The translations under genes were made by a program, and so were the position numbers. Below the pieces are notes generated by a model. The model searched no databases and had not been told where the DNA came from. It saw only the letters and a program-made list of their open reading frames with translations. From Diadema setosum (Eukaryota; Echinodermata; Echinoidea; Diadematoida; Diadematidae), in assembly GCF_964275005.1 (NCBI RefSeq), contig NC_092692.1, positions 18,377,506-18,441,505 of the forward strand: DNA of 64,000 nucleotides, read 5' to 3'. Shown piece by piece: positions 26,715 to 37,753 of the stretch (the stretch's first letter is position 1; the number at the start of each line of letters is the position of its first letter).

Positions 26715-29700
26715 ACTTGACGTGTTATATAAGCAGCCATGCTGGCCAAGAATAAACAGATTGGCATCTCAGACCCGAAAGGAACAAGATGTGTACTGAG
26801 TCTCTCTCTCTCGAGATAGTCTTCATCTGAATAGATGAGGACATAAAACCATCCCCTAGTCCAAGCACTGCCCCCGTAATCCTGCAAAACAGTGCACGGC
26901 TACCAATTTTTTCGGGAGACACTAAGAGGGGAGGATCGGACGTCACCTTTGAGATGTGGAGGTATGAGGTTGAGTGCCTCTAGAAGGACCAGGATAATAG
27001 TTCCTTGAGGTTAATTGTGAGGAAATTCTTACGGGGTGAAGCAGGTCAATTCGTCCTCCACATGGAACCGAATGCCTCGGTGGATGAAATTGTAGAAAAA
27101 CTAGAGGGACTTTACGGGACTGTAGAGTCCGGTGCTGTCCTCCTTCAGAAGCTATATGATTCAAAACAGAGAGAAGATGAGAGCGTTGCAAACTTTTGTG
27201 CCCGCTTGCAACTCTCATTCAACAAGGCAGAGAAGAGAGGAGGGATTTCCGCTCAAGCACGAGACCAAACCCTGAAAGTTGTGTTTTGGAGGGGACTGTC
27301 AAACCAAAAGGTGAAGCAGGCTATCCAACACAAGTTCGAAGTAGTTAATGCATTCGATGAGTTGATCAGAGCAGTGCGTGCGGCTGAACAAGAGGCTATA
27401 GATTTCGCTAATTTTCATGCCACAGCCCCGAGCCCTGTAACAAACCACCGCCCCCATCAGAGCTAACGGGGTTAAGCAGGTCAATTCGTCCTCCACATGG
27501 AACCGAATGCCTCGGTGGATGAAATTGTAGAAAAACTAGAGGGACTTTACAGGACTGTAGAGTCCGGCGCTGTTCTCCTTCAGAAGCTATATGATGCGGC
27601 TGAACAAGAGGCTATAGATTTCGCTAACTTTCATGCCACAGCCCCGAGCCCTGTAACAAACCACTGCCCCCATCAGAGCGCACGGGTAGCTAGCTCATTT
27701 TCTGCCACAAATATGTCAAACAAGAGTCTGAACTGTTAACGAAAATTGGGGAGCTAGATCCGTATTCAAACGGGATGGGACCTCTGTCGCAGGGCGGACA
27801 GTAAGACAGAGTCAGGGTCGCAAGCCGAAAGGGCCCTGAACAAATGCCCAAGAAATCCCTAAGCTTGTCGGGAATCCAATGGAAACTAATGCAGTAGTGA
27901 ATGGTAGATCATGTAGATGTTTGATTGATACTGGCTCCCAAGTGACCACCCTCCCCTTGTCGTACTACAGATCACACCTTCGACATATCAAGTTACATGA
28001 TTTGGACGAGAATTTGAGAGTTGAGGCTGCAAATGGTCAGCCAGTCCCTTACGCAGGATACATTGAAGTTGACATTGAACTCCCTGGCTCTCTACCTGGT
28101 GATGCTAGAATGACTGCCCCTATCTTGATTGTAAGGGATACCCCTTACAACAAACGTGTACCCCTAACAGTTTGCACTAATGTAATCCTAGTTTGTATGG
28201 AAGAAGAGAGAGCAACTTGAGGCAGGAGCATAAACGGTGGCAGTGTGAACCCAACCTGGCAGGCTGCATGTCACAGTCTATCACATAGCGTACATGTGAC
28301 GCCTGACCGGAGTGGGAAAGTAGGCATGTTCAGACTGTGTAGTGGCAAAGCTGTGTGTGTGCCTGCAAATGAGATGATTGTTGTACAGTGTGAATTGGTG
28401 TCTGCTCCCATTCATTTTGAGTGCAATGTACTTGTAGAAACTACATCTCAGCGACAACCTGCTAGGGAGATACTAGTCGAGTCTGCCGTGGTGACAGTAG
28501 GTAAGAGAGAGGGACGTAATGTTGCAATAGCACTGAAGAATCATGCCCCATACCCAGTTTGGATCCCTAGGAAGACAGCTGTGGGGGATGCATATTTGTG
28601 CTCCATCCAAGGTCCCGTGATGTGCAATATAGCCAGACCTCCAGTAGTGGTAACCACGGGAATGGGAAATCCCCTCCCAGTGTGAGTGAAGTGCTGGACT
28701 CCCTAGATTTTTCCCAGTCCCCAGCCTTCGAGTGAAGAAATTGATGATGTGAGACACGTGTTAAGAGAATGCCCCTCTGCATTCAGTGCGAGTGAGTTTG
28801 ATTTAGGTCATAGTACCACAGTTGAACATAACACTGAACTGACTAACGACCGACCCTTCCGTGAACGATACTGCCCGATTCCACCATGCCTGTATGACGA
28901 AGTTAGGGCCCATCTGGAAACGACGAAGCATTCAGAAGTAATCAGAGAATCGTTTTCTCCACATGCCAGCCCCATAGTCTAAGTGCGCAAGAAGGATGGT
29001 TCTCTAAGATTTTGCATGGACTTTCGTAAGCTTAATTCTAAGAAAATTCGTGACTCATATGCCCTCCCCCGCATTGACGAGACTCTACAGGCTATCAAAG
29101 GTGCGAAGCGGTTTAGTTCCCTTGATCTGCGCTCTGGCTACTGGCAAATAGGTGTCGCAGAGAAAAATAAGCATAAAACCGCCTTCGTCCTCCCACCTCC
29201 CCAAGAACTATGGGAGTGCAACTGTCTCCCCTTTGGGTTGTGCAATGCCCTAGGTACGTTCCAACGAGCTATGGAGCGTTACCTTGGCGACCTGAATCAC
29301 AAGATATGTGTCGTGTACCTAGACGACATAATCATCTTTTCCAAGACAATTGAAGAACACAAAGACAGACTATGACAAGTACTAGACCGACTAACCCAGC
29401 ATGGGTTTAAACTTAAACCCAGCAAGTGCAAACTTCTCCAAAGTAGAATTAAGTACCTAGGACAGGTGGTATCGGAAGACGGTATGGAGACTGACCCAGA
29501 CAAGACTGAAACTGTCAAGTCACGGCCCAGACCAGCGTGCACGCACAATGTGCGGTCATTCTTCGGATTTACGAGTTATTACAGAAAGTTCATCCATAAT
29601 TTCTCACAAATTGCGAAGCCCCTCAATGAACTTCTTGGTGGCCCCGTAAGAGAAAAGGCAAAACTCCCAAACAAAAGCCCCTCCCTTCAAATGGACCCCC

Positions 29701-30350
29701 ACATGCGAATCGGCATTTCAAACGATCAAAGAAAAGTTGATGAGCCCCCCTGTTCTGGCCTATGCTGATTTCAACAAACCACTCGTCCTCTGCACAGATG
29801 CCAGCACTTCAGGCCTTGGCGCAGCACTGTACCAAGTAGATGATTCAGGAAAGGAACAAGTCATAGCATATGCAAGTAGATCCCTAAGGAAAAGTGAGAG
29901 CCATGCTCCAGCGCATAAGCTTGAGTTTTTAGCACCGACATGGGCCATGGCTGACAAATTTCATGACTACTTGTATGGCAATAAGTACAGGTACTGGCAG
30001 ACACTAATCCATTGACCTATTTCATTTCGACAGCAAAGCTAGGTGCTACACAACACAGGTGGCTTGCTGAGCTGGCAAATTATAACATCTCCATCAAATA
30101 TCAATCAGACGCTGACCTACTCTCCTGCTTACATGCTGGACAAAGTGATGAGAGCGAGCATGATGTGAGCAAGTGTGATCGCATTCGGTCTGATTTATTT
30201 GAGGATATTTGCAGTTATGCCATGCATGCAGATGTTGACACAGACCCGTATGCTGAGGTGGTAGCCCATGCTGGTAGTGTAGTGCCTCCAGAGCAACATT
30301 TCTTTTGGAGTTTTACGTGTTGTCTTAAAGGAAACTCCTCACAAGTGTGA
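26715..30350 (+). mobile_element. Ty3/Gypsy-type retroelement fossil 1 (gag, protease, reverse transcriptase, RNase H)
   Basis: Parts in order: gag capsid-like region about 26940-27470 with a partial second copy of the same region to about 27740; aspartic protease about 27880-28220 (LIDTGSQVTTLP); reverse transcriptase about 28750-29590 (RKKDGSLRFCMDFRKLN, SSLDLRSGYWQI, LPFGLCNA and the catalytic VYLDDII box); RNase H about 29700-30020 (LCTDASTSGLGAAL). These signatures identify Ty3/Gypsy pol. A TATATAAG box and AATAAA at 26728-26752 may be what is left of a 5' LTR, but I see no LTR pair and no integrase. It is clearly broken, with roughly six to ten breaks, so it is an old, inactive copy. 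The gag is the same lineage as those at 32392 and 35232. Confidence 0.85.
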
Positions 30351-30619
30351 GGCAGCCACAAAAACTCTCAACATTTCAAATAATGTTTAAGTGACATAAT
30401 TCAATACTCATTATCAATCTAAGTTAATTTCAAAAATTTAAGCTAAACACTGGAACAGTCATCGGAATAACTAAAAAGGATTAATAGGCAGAAGTGACGT
30501 CAATCGATGAAGCTTGTAAATCATCACTTAGACTGAAAGAGGATGGCTCAAATCATAATATGTTAAGAGTGTCTGCAGTGAGAGGAGCAGAGTTAGTAGG
30601 TCTGCCAGGCAGCAGTCAT

Positions 30620-31860
30620 GCCAGTTCCAACAGTCAGTGAGGCATGAAAAGTTTAATCTTCGCAGAAGGATGGCATCGATGACACTTCCACCGTTTATCC
30701 CACATGTCAACCCTGTCAGATGTTTATCTCGGTGGACAGCATGGATTCAGAGCCTCGAGTTCTACTTCGACGCAGATGAAATCACTCAGGCCTCCAGAAA
30801 GAAAGCTCTCCTTCTACATCACAAGGGAACAGCTGCCCAGAGCATATTCATGCAGTAGATAAGGCTGCAACTTGCCACCCAAACGCACCCATTGGCAGAA
30901 ACATATGCCAAATCACCAGTACATTCAAGTCGCACTTTGCACCGAGGGTCAACATCGACTTCGAAGTCTACCGGATTAGCCAGGCAAGACAGTGTGAAGA
31001 GGAAACTGTAGATCAATATGTCAATCGTCTAAGATCATTAGTGACTCAATGTTCCTTCTCCAACAAAATGCACAAATAAAGTCACAAATTATTTGCAGTT
31101 GCCTCGACCCAGGTCTTCGACATCACGCTCTTTGTGACTCTACTCTGGACCTCTCACAGCTGATAATGCTAGCCAAGACGTACGAGGCAACAGAGACAAC
31201 AAGCATGTACAAAGGAAAAAGGACTCCTAACTCTCAGCCTGACACGGACGACAAATAATGTCACTGTTCAATTGTCATCATGCCCGAATTGTGGAACGAA
31301 TCATTCAAAGACTGAGTCCTGCCCTGTCCATGGTCGCACCTGCCCTCATTGCCAAAAGCGCAATCACTTCTCGTCAGTTTGCCGCTCAAGACCAACAGGC
31401 ATACTACCAGTATCTCAAATGGTGATGACCCCTTAATGTCATCGTGATCGTCAAGGTCACATCAAAACTGGTGATGCGAAATGTGGAGAAAAGTCACACC
31501 ACTGTCATAAAAATCAATCGTCTACTCACCAACATCACAATGACAAACAATCACGATCCCCATCACGCTACCAAAATCATCATAACAGATGACGCAAATG
31601 CACACTGCACTCACGATCCTCTTCAACATCATCATGTGATGTGAACCATATCTCACATGGTGACCAGAGGGAATGCTTATCATCAAACACTGACGTTTCG
31701 ACATTTCATGTTCATGCTCTCACCAGCAGTTGTTGACTACCCCAAGGGAGTGTAGTCATCGCAGGGAAGAAACTTGAAATGACAACTGACACTGGGTCAA
31801 GCATCAACGTTCTTCAGGAGCACGACTACAGACAACTCTAAGCTCCGCCGACCCTGCATC
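30620..31860 (+). mobile_element. Ty3/Gypsy-type retroelement fossil 2 (gag, zinc knuckle, protease start)
   Basis: A different lineage from its neighbours. The gag reads WTAWIQSLEFYFDADEI and RKKALLLHHKGTAAQSIF (30740-30850), with further gag sequence to 31250. A cysteine/histidine cluster of zinc-knuckle type (CPNCGTNHSK, CPHCQKRNHF) lies at 31280-31390, and a protease active-site motif (TDTGSSINVL) near 31787-31816. This gag style is common in mag-like Gypsy elements of invertebrates. Only the 5' part of such an element is present; it is broken in several places and old. It directly follows fossil 1, so one may have inserted beside or into the other. Confidence 0.75.
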
Positions 31861-32188
31861 ACTGTAACATCAAGCTGTTCGCATACAGCTCCGCACAGAT
31901 GGAGATAAGGCAAAAAAAAAAAAAAAAATGGTTTGTTTGCCCTTCGCGACCGACCGAAATCACGGAAATTTCGGGTCAGGTTTTTTTTTTTTTGCTCTTT
32001 CAAGTTTATTTTTTTCCACAAATCTCATCTTCTGCAAATTTGTGAACTGTTTTAAACCCAAAATTATCCATTTTAAGCTAAAGAAAGAATGAAAAAAAAG
32101 TCTAAAAATGTTTTTTCAATTCATCGACCCATCGTAATTGTGTTCAGGCCGCACGGGGCCGCAGGCTACGTTTTATAGCATGCATTGC
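31861..32188. other. Spacer between retroelement fossils
   Basis: Low-complexity A and T runs (31913-31928, 31981-31992) flank CGACCGACCGAAATCACGGA. No gene or element end recognised. Confidence 0.4.
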
Positions 32189-32392
32189 ATGCTAGCTACC
32201 TTTTTGACTCATGTGCGTGCACGCGCACGAAATCCAATCCACGAGACCCAAACTTAAATGGGTGAAGTTGAGTTCAAATTGTGGAGGTATATGCTAGCTA
32301 CCTTTTTGACTCATGTGCGTGCACGCGCACGAAATCCAATCCACGAGACCCAAACTTAAATGGGTGAAGTTGAGTTCAAATTGTGGAGGTAT
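32189..32392 (+). repeat. 102-bp direct tandem repeat, two copies
   Basis: ATGCTAGCTACCTTTTTGAC begins at 32189 and again at 32291; the two 102-base units are essentially identical, each with the palindrome GTGCGTGCACGCGCAC and ending GTGGAGGTAT. The second unit runs straight into the gag fossil at 32392, so the repeat may belong to that element's edge. Confidence 0.9.
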
Positions 32393-33230
32393 GGAGAGGA
32401 ATACCTCCAGATAGATAGTTTGTACAGTGGCCAGGCACTAGCACGACTAGTGAGGTGATCACTCATGGAGGAGGTTAGCCAGTTGGTACTCCATCTCGGC
32501 ATAGACGCTAAGGTAATAGCCAAATAACTGATAAACTCAAGGGCTTCTACGGAACGGTGGAGTCAGGCGCCGTCCTCCATCAGCAACTTTATACAGTTAA
32601 GCAAGGCAAAGATGAGACCCATCTCTGTGTTCAGTGCAAGGTTGCAGTTAGCAGTCGATAGGGCTGAGGAGCAAGTGGGGATAGCCCTCGAAGCCAAAGA
32701 CGAAACACTCCATGTTGTATTCTGGAAAGGGCTGACCAAAGAGACGGCCATGCGCCACAAATATGACATGGTCGCTTCCTTTGATGAGTTAGTGCGCGTC
32801 GCGAGACATGTTGAACAAGAACAGGAAGATTTCAAAAAGTTTCACACTAGTTACGAAAGAGTGCGGCAGCGAGTCGGCATGCATGCCAGCCAGGCCGACA
32901 AGAGTAGGACAGATACAGCAGACGAAATCAAAGCACTTAGGGACCGCATCCAGACTGTAGAGATGGGAGGGCGCCCTCCCCGAACTGGTACCCTACCCCC
33001 ACAGGAGAGGCACTGTTATAATTGTGGTCAGCCTGGCCATTTTGCGAGGGATTGTAGGTCAGGTCCCAGAGTAAGCTCCCAATCCCCTCACCCTGTAGGT
33101 TCCCCACCACCCGAACGTAATATCCCTAGGTATGGGCCTCAAACGTTCCCTCCCCCTCTACAGAGACCCCTCCATCCCAATTCTGCCATCCAACTTCATT
33201 GCTATGCTGATTTCATCCCCAACTAGGTTC
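32392..33230 (+). mobile_element. Ty3/Gypsy gag fossil 3 (capsid and zinc knuckle)
   Basis: Gag sequence of the same lineage as fossils 1 and 4: SARLQLAVDRAEEQVGIALE, DETLHVVFWKGLTK, a coiled region, then a classic CCHC zinc knuckle CYNCGQPGHFARDC (about 33010-33055) and a proline-rich tail. Only gag is present here. Broken near its start with a few breaks; very similar to the gag at 35640-36390. Confidence 0.85.
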
Positions 33231-33530
33231 CCTTTTATTGAATCAGCTTCACTTTAACAACTAATGTTGAGAACTGTTTTGTGAATTCAACTTGAAATTG
33301 TCAACTGTCCACAGAGAAAGCCAACTTCAAAGCAAATTTTCTGTGGCAGATAATAAGATAAAGCTGTGTCCAGAGTCGACCAAATAATTCACTGTATTGC
33401 CCACAATAAACTATTTTCATCAGAGGAGGACCAGTCCAGCATATCTGTCTGAAACCAGCTGTGTATGAACATAAGTGAAATTTCCAAAGAGTGAAAAGAC
33501 AACACGAGTGTAGTGCCACATACAGAACAG
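33231..33530. other. Spacer after gag fossil 3
   Basis: AT-rich sequence without a recognised feature. Confidence 0.35.
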
Positions 33531-34602
33531 AGTGACCAAATCATATCTGATTAGCCGACATCCAAGGAGCCCTTTCCTGCCAGTCCCGACGAGAAGTCCA
33601 GTTTTGGGCAAATACGCTATAGTTTCAATGAATAACCAAGGGGGAGGTGTAAAATATTTGGAATTGATTTTAGATGAACAATTGTGGGGGCTCCTCCGAA
33701 GACATTCCGGGTTCTTTGCAGGCCAGGCCGAATTTCTGGAAGCTTTTGGCAAGCCCCTCTCCCTTAAGTATCAGTTTGGGGTACCTTGGCATATCCAGGA
33801 GCCCCTGGGAATATTTGCAATCTTTGTAGACGGGTTATTGCAGAAGCCAGGTTTTCGAATTTGCATATTGAGGATTTCATGGAGCTGTGTAGTTGTATAC
33901 TCATAGACGAACTAGTGATCGTAGGACTAATAGCGGGGTTGAGTGGGGGCTACCAGCCCACCGAAGACGTGTTTTTGCGTCACATTTTTCAGGCCAAGAA
34001 GGAGTACAACCGGTTGGTGTCATTCCTTTACAGTAGCCTGGGATTAATGGAGACGCGGTGGTACCATAAAAACCAGATACTAGACGAATTCGAGCAGCAG
34101 TTCAGCTGGGTGGTGCTGCTGAATTTGATGCGACAGCACCATCCGGTGCACTGTGCAGTTCACCAAAATCAGCGCGAGTATACTCACCCTTTGCTTCTAC
34201 GATTTCCCGGCCTGACGCTAAGGCCCAGTGTCCACGGCTTCGGTAATGAACCCCGGGCTGCTGTGGCGCATCAGGTAGAGCCCTGGAATAATTCTCCAGC
34301 CCTCCCTGACAACACATCTAGTTTGCCCAGCCATTCTCCGGCCCTCCCCATCCATTCCCCCGGTCTCCCTCCCCCCAACCAGCAGTTCGACCGGCGGAAT
34401 GACCGCCCCGCTATCCCTGGCCGCGGGCACGAACACTCTGTCGTGTAGACTTAGAGCGCTATTAGATTCTGACGATCATAATAGGGATAAGTTAGGGTCT
34501 CAGGGAAGATTGTTCATAAATATTGTATTTGGGTCAGTTGCGAATTGCGACCTTGCACGCAGAATAGTGTGTCCTAAATTACGCGCAAATAATATTAACT
34601 GA
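33531..34602 (+). other. Unidentified reading frames, possibly an accessory part of the neighbouring retroelements
   Basis: Overlapping frames between 33532 and 34602 have protein-like composition. One stretch contains LILDEQLWGLLRRHSG and EFLEAFGKPLSLKYQFG; another contains FMELCSCILIDELVIVG, HIFQAKKEYNRLVSF and a Pro/Ser-rich tail with repeated SPALP-like units (34290-34390). I recognise no family. Its place between two gag fossils of one lineage suggests an extra open reading frame carried by that retroelement lineage, but it could be an unrelated gene remnant. It appears broken, with few breaks. Confidence 0.35.
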
Positions 34603-34724
34603 TGGACAGGGAGGATATAGTAGAATTTTGTACTGAACACTGGCTAATCATCGCCGTTGGGGTAGTATTGTTATTGTTGCTATTGATCATTTTAATCATT
34701 TGCATTTCGATTTACGGGTTTTGA
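34602..34724 (+). CDS. Possible 40-residue single-pass membrane microprotein
   Basis: An ATG at 34602 opens a 40-codon frame ending in TGA at 34722-34724. The first 14 residues are polar and acidic (MDREDIVEFCTEHW); the rest is one long hydrophobic stretch (LIIAVGVVLLLLLLIILIIC) ending ISIYGF. The ATG overlaps the end of the preceding frame in a TGATG arrangement. It is too short to appear in normal gene calls. It has no recognised family. It may belong to the retroelement lineage around it; chance cannot be excluded. Confidence 0.3.
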   Translation: MDREDIVEFCTEHWLIIAVGVVLLLLLLIILIICISIYGF

Positions 34725-35231
34725 GCATTTACATTTTCAGAGCTACCAAGTCTCACGCATTCTGCGTGAGACTCAAGCATTTAGGGCCTGCCTCACGATC
34801 TCACGCAAGGCACCCATTTTTCTCACGCATCGGGTGAAGTCTGCAATTTGTGCCAAAAATAAGGAGCATAGCTCAAAGGATTCAAGTGATAGTTGCAATT
34901 GAAGGTATATTTCCCTTTTGTCTTTCAAAATTAGTAAAAAATAGTCACTTAAGTATGTACCAGATCGTATCATTAAGAGCAAATAATTCAAAAAAGCTCC
35001 CTACCATGGGAGGGGTGACACCCTCCTCGTTGGCGTGCGCATGCGCGCGAGCGCCGAAACGCCGAGCCATGAAAATCTCACTCATAAAAGTTTTTTGAAC
35101 TTGGCATCTCTGCATTTTGCTAGGTGGTCAACCATTTTTTGTTGTTTATATAGCACCAAGATTTTGTATCAATAGGAATTACGTGTATTTGTTAGGACAT
35201 TTTTTTTTTTCGGTTGACGGAGCGACAAATC
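34725..35231. other. Leader region before gag fossil 4, with a CTCACGCA hairpin
   Basis: AGTCTCACGCATTCTGCGTGAGACT at 34749-34773 is a perfect hairpin with a 3-base loop, and TCTCACGCA recurs at about 34799 and 34831. A GC-rich stretch GCGTGCGCATGCGCGCGAGC lies at 35033. The rest is AT-rich. Confidence 0.5.
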
Positions 35232-36500
35232 ATGGCGGCCCACACCGATTGCGTAATCATAGTAAAGAATCTCGCCCCTGAGATAACTGAAAAGGACTTG
35301 GCAACTTTCTTTAAAAGTATTGGGGGCATAGAGCAGGTCCAGTTGGGACTAGACTCAATCACTTATGAGCCCACAGGGACAGCCTACTGTGTTTTTGATT
35401 CGCCTTCCCATGTCGCCAAGGCCCTTTCTTTAGAGGACCCTGAGTTGGGTTCTCGGGTCCTAACCCTCGAGGAGGCTCCAAAAAGACTTCTCAAGTTGAG
35501 TGTTAAGGGGGAGGAGGACAAGCCGGGGGGCGCCGCCACTCCCAAGGTGGTCCTGCAGAACTTGGTTCGCCTCTCCCAGTTTAGTGAGGACCCGAAACTG
35601 AAAGGGGGGGGGGGAAGTTGATTTTGAGCTATGGAAGTATGAAGTAGAATGCCTCCAGCGGGATAGTTCGTGTAGTTCTGAGGCGCTTGCCCGGCTAGTT
35701 AGGCGGTCGCTTAGGGTGGAAGCCAGTCAATTAGTTCTGCACCTTGGCATAGACGCCACTGTGGGACAAATACTTGATAAACTCGCAGGGTTCTACGAGA
35801 CAGTGGAGTCCGGGGCCGTCCTTCTCCAACAACTCTACGCTGCAAAGCAAGGCCCAGACGAAACAATTTCAGCCTTTAGTGCAAGATTGCAACTAGCCAT
35901 AGACAAAGCCGAGGGGCGAGGGGGGATAGCCCCCCAAGCCAAAGATGAGACACTCCGGGTCGTATTTTGGAAGGGATTAAGTAGGGAAGCGATCAAAACG
36001 GCCATATGCCACAAATACGATATGGTTGCCTCCTTCGATGAGCTGGTGTGCGTTGCCAGACTCGTCGAACAGGAGCAGGAGGACTTTAAGAAATTTCACA
36101 CACATAGTTCCGGGGTGCCGACATGGGTAGGCATCCATGCCAGCCAGACTGAAAAGAGTAAACCCGATATAGCCGACGAACTTATGGCTCTTAGGGATCG
36201 GGTCCAGGCTTTGGAAATGGGAAGGTGGCCTCCCCGAAGTAGTACCCCACCCCCACAGGAGAGGCGATGCTATAATTGTGGCCAGCCTGGCCACTTTGCG
36301 AGAGATTGCAGTAGACCAGCTCCCAGATTAAACTCACAACCCCCACGCCCCTGTAGTTCCCCCACCCCCCGAACGAGACCTGCCTAGGTATGGACCACAA
36401 ATGTTCTCACCCCCTCTCCAGGGACCACCTCCTCGCTACGGATCCATGGGTCCATTAAACGGAGTCAGGCCTCCGCCAAGTGAATGAGTAAGTGGGCAAA
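35232..36500 (+). mobile_element. Ty3/Gypsy gag fossil 4 with an RRM-like leader
   Basis: Starts at an ATG in good context (ATCATGG, 35232). The first part, about 35232-35600, has RRM-like features: CVIIVKNLAPEITEKDLATF resembles RNP2 with its following helix, and GTAYCVFDSPSHVAKAL resembles an RNP1 strand and second helix. The second part, about 35620-36390, is a gag capsid (QLVLHLGIDATVGQILDKLA, SARLQLAIDKAEGRGGIAPQ, DETLRVVFWKGLS) followed by the CCHC knuckle CYNCGQPGHFARDC and a Pro-rich tail. No pol follows. It is broken with few breaks, and looks younger than fossil 1. An RRM-like leader on a Gypsy-derived gag is known from the vertebrate PNMA family; kinship with that lineage is an inference. 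Confidence 0.75.
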
Positions 36501-36509
36501 GCTCCTCAT

Positions 36510-37290
36510 CTCAGTTATTAGGACGTATGATTCTCTTTTCAAATGAGGGCGTTGCTCTCCTGGGGGATACAAATGTAAATTGGGAAGTATGCATTAAGGA
36601 TCTGGCAAAGTGCATGGGTTTTTGTTCAGAAAATGCACAAAAATACGCCAAAGCTGGGTCAGACCACCACAAAGCCTGGGAGCTACTACAAATTCTCTAT
36701 TATGGGACACTTCAGGAACTTGTTGTACCCTATGTAAGGGATTGTATTGGAGCCAATATCAAGGCCACTGCTGATGGCTTTCTGCGGTGGAGCCGAGATG
36801 TCCAGAGTCCAAGATACATATGCACCCCACTGATGAAGAGAGTCTAAAACTGATGAAACATAGTGCGGAAATGCTATTCATTGATTCATCAGGAAACTGT
36901 GAACAACACAACCAGGATGTTTGTCCTTCTTACACACTCTACAGCCAGGGGACTACCTCTTGGAGTGATTTCGACTACTCCTGAGAGTCAAGACACAATT
37001 GCTGCAGGCCTAAACTTTCTGAAGACAATTCTCCCTGGGGAAAGCTTCTTTGGAATGGAGTCACATGGGCCGAAGGTCATCATCACAGATGATTCCCCAA
37101 GACAGGACTTGCACTCAGTATATCCACATACTTCTTCCATGCATCTTTCATCTCCTACAAGCCATGTGGCATTGGTTGTGGGACAGCCACAGTGGCATTC
37201 CAAAGAAGGACAGGCTATCCATTCTTCAGGTGTTTAAGAGGATGATGTATGCAGAAACAGCTGCCTCGGGAGAGCATTAACTGGACCCTC
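36510..37290 (+). pseudogene. Remnant of a MULE-type transposase gene
   Basis: Frames at 36527-36847 and 36863-37280 carry conserved pieces of a transposase family widespread in marine invertebrates: CIKDLAKCMGFCSENAQKYA, ILYYGTLQELVVPYVRDCIG, EMLFIDSSGNCEQHN, then GLPLGVISTTPESQDTIAAG and GPKVIITDDS (MULE-type catalytic core with DD) and, in another frame, CIFHLLQAMWHWLWDSHSGI. The pieces lie in order but in at least three frames, so there are several frameshifts; the SWIM zinc finger and terminal repeats are not found. The family assignment is from memory of the motif pattern. A degraded DNA transposon copy. Confidence 0.65.
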
Positions 37291-37753
37291 GACCTGTAAC
37301 GATTTCTAATAACCAAGTGGCAGGAAATGGTGGTGAGGGGCATTTTGGACGGAAAGACTAAACGAATTTCAGTGGCCTACCACAAAATGGCAGAGGCAGT
37401 GGCAGCACAAGCAGGGTTTGTGATTTACTGACAAGAAGAAGAAGACTATCAAGGCGTCTATCAAAAATAAGTTGAAATATTTGCGGGAACGTTTCTGTAA
37501 GGCCTTTCAATAGGTTTAATACATCAGGGAAAGGGAGGGATGACATCCTTAAAGTATGCCCCCTCTACTACGAGCTGTTCACGAGAGGTTCACGAGAGGT
37601 AATGACTCTGCAACCTGATCTGTGACCTGAAAATACGCGACTTCTCGGTTCACCGCATTTAGCATGTTACCTCACATCACCGCATAGTATTTTATTGCTC
37701 AGTAGAAACAGCTCGAGGAGTCGTAAAATACGGGGTGATGTGAGGTGCCCTCT
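37291..37753. other. Spacer after the transposase remnant
   Basis: Contains a short tandem GTTCACGAGAGGTTCACGAG at about 37577 and no recognised domain. It may include eroded transposase 3' sequence. Confidence 0.35.
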
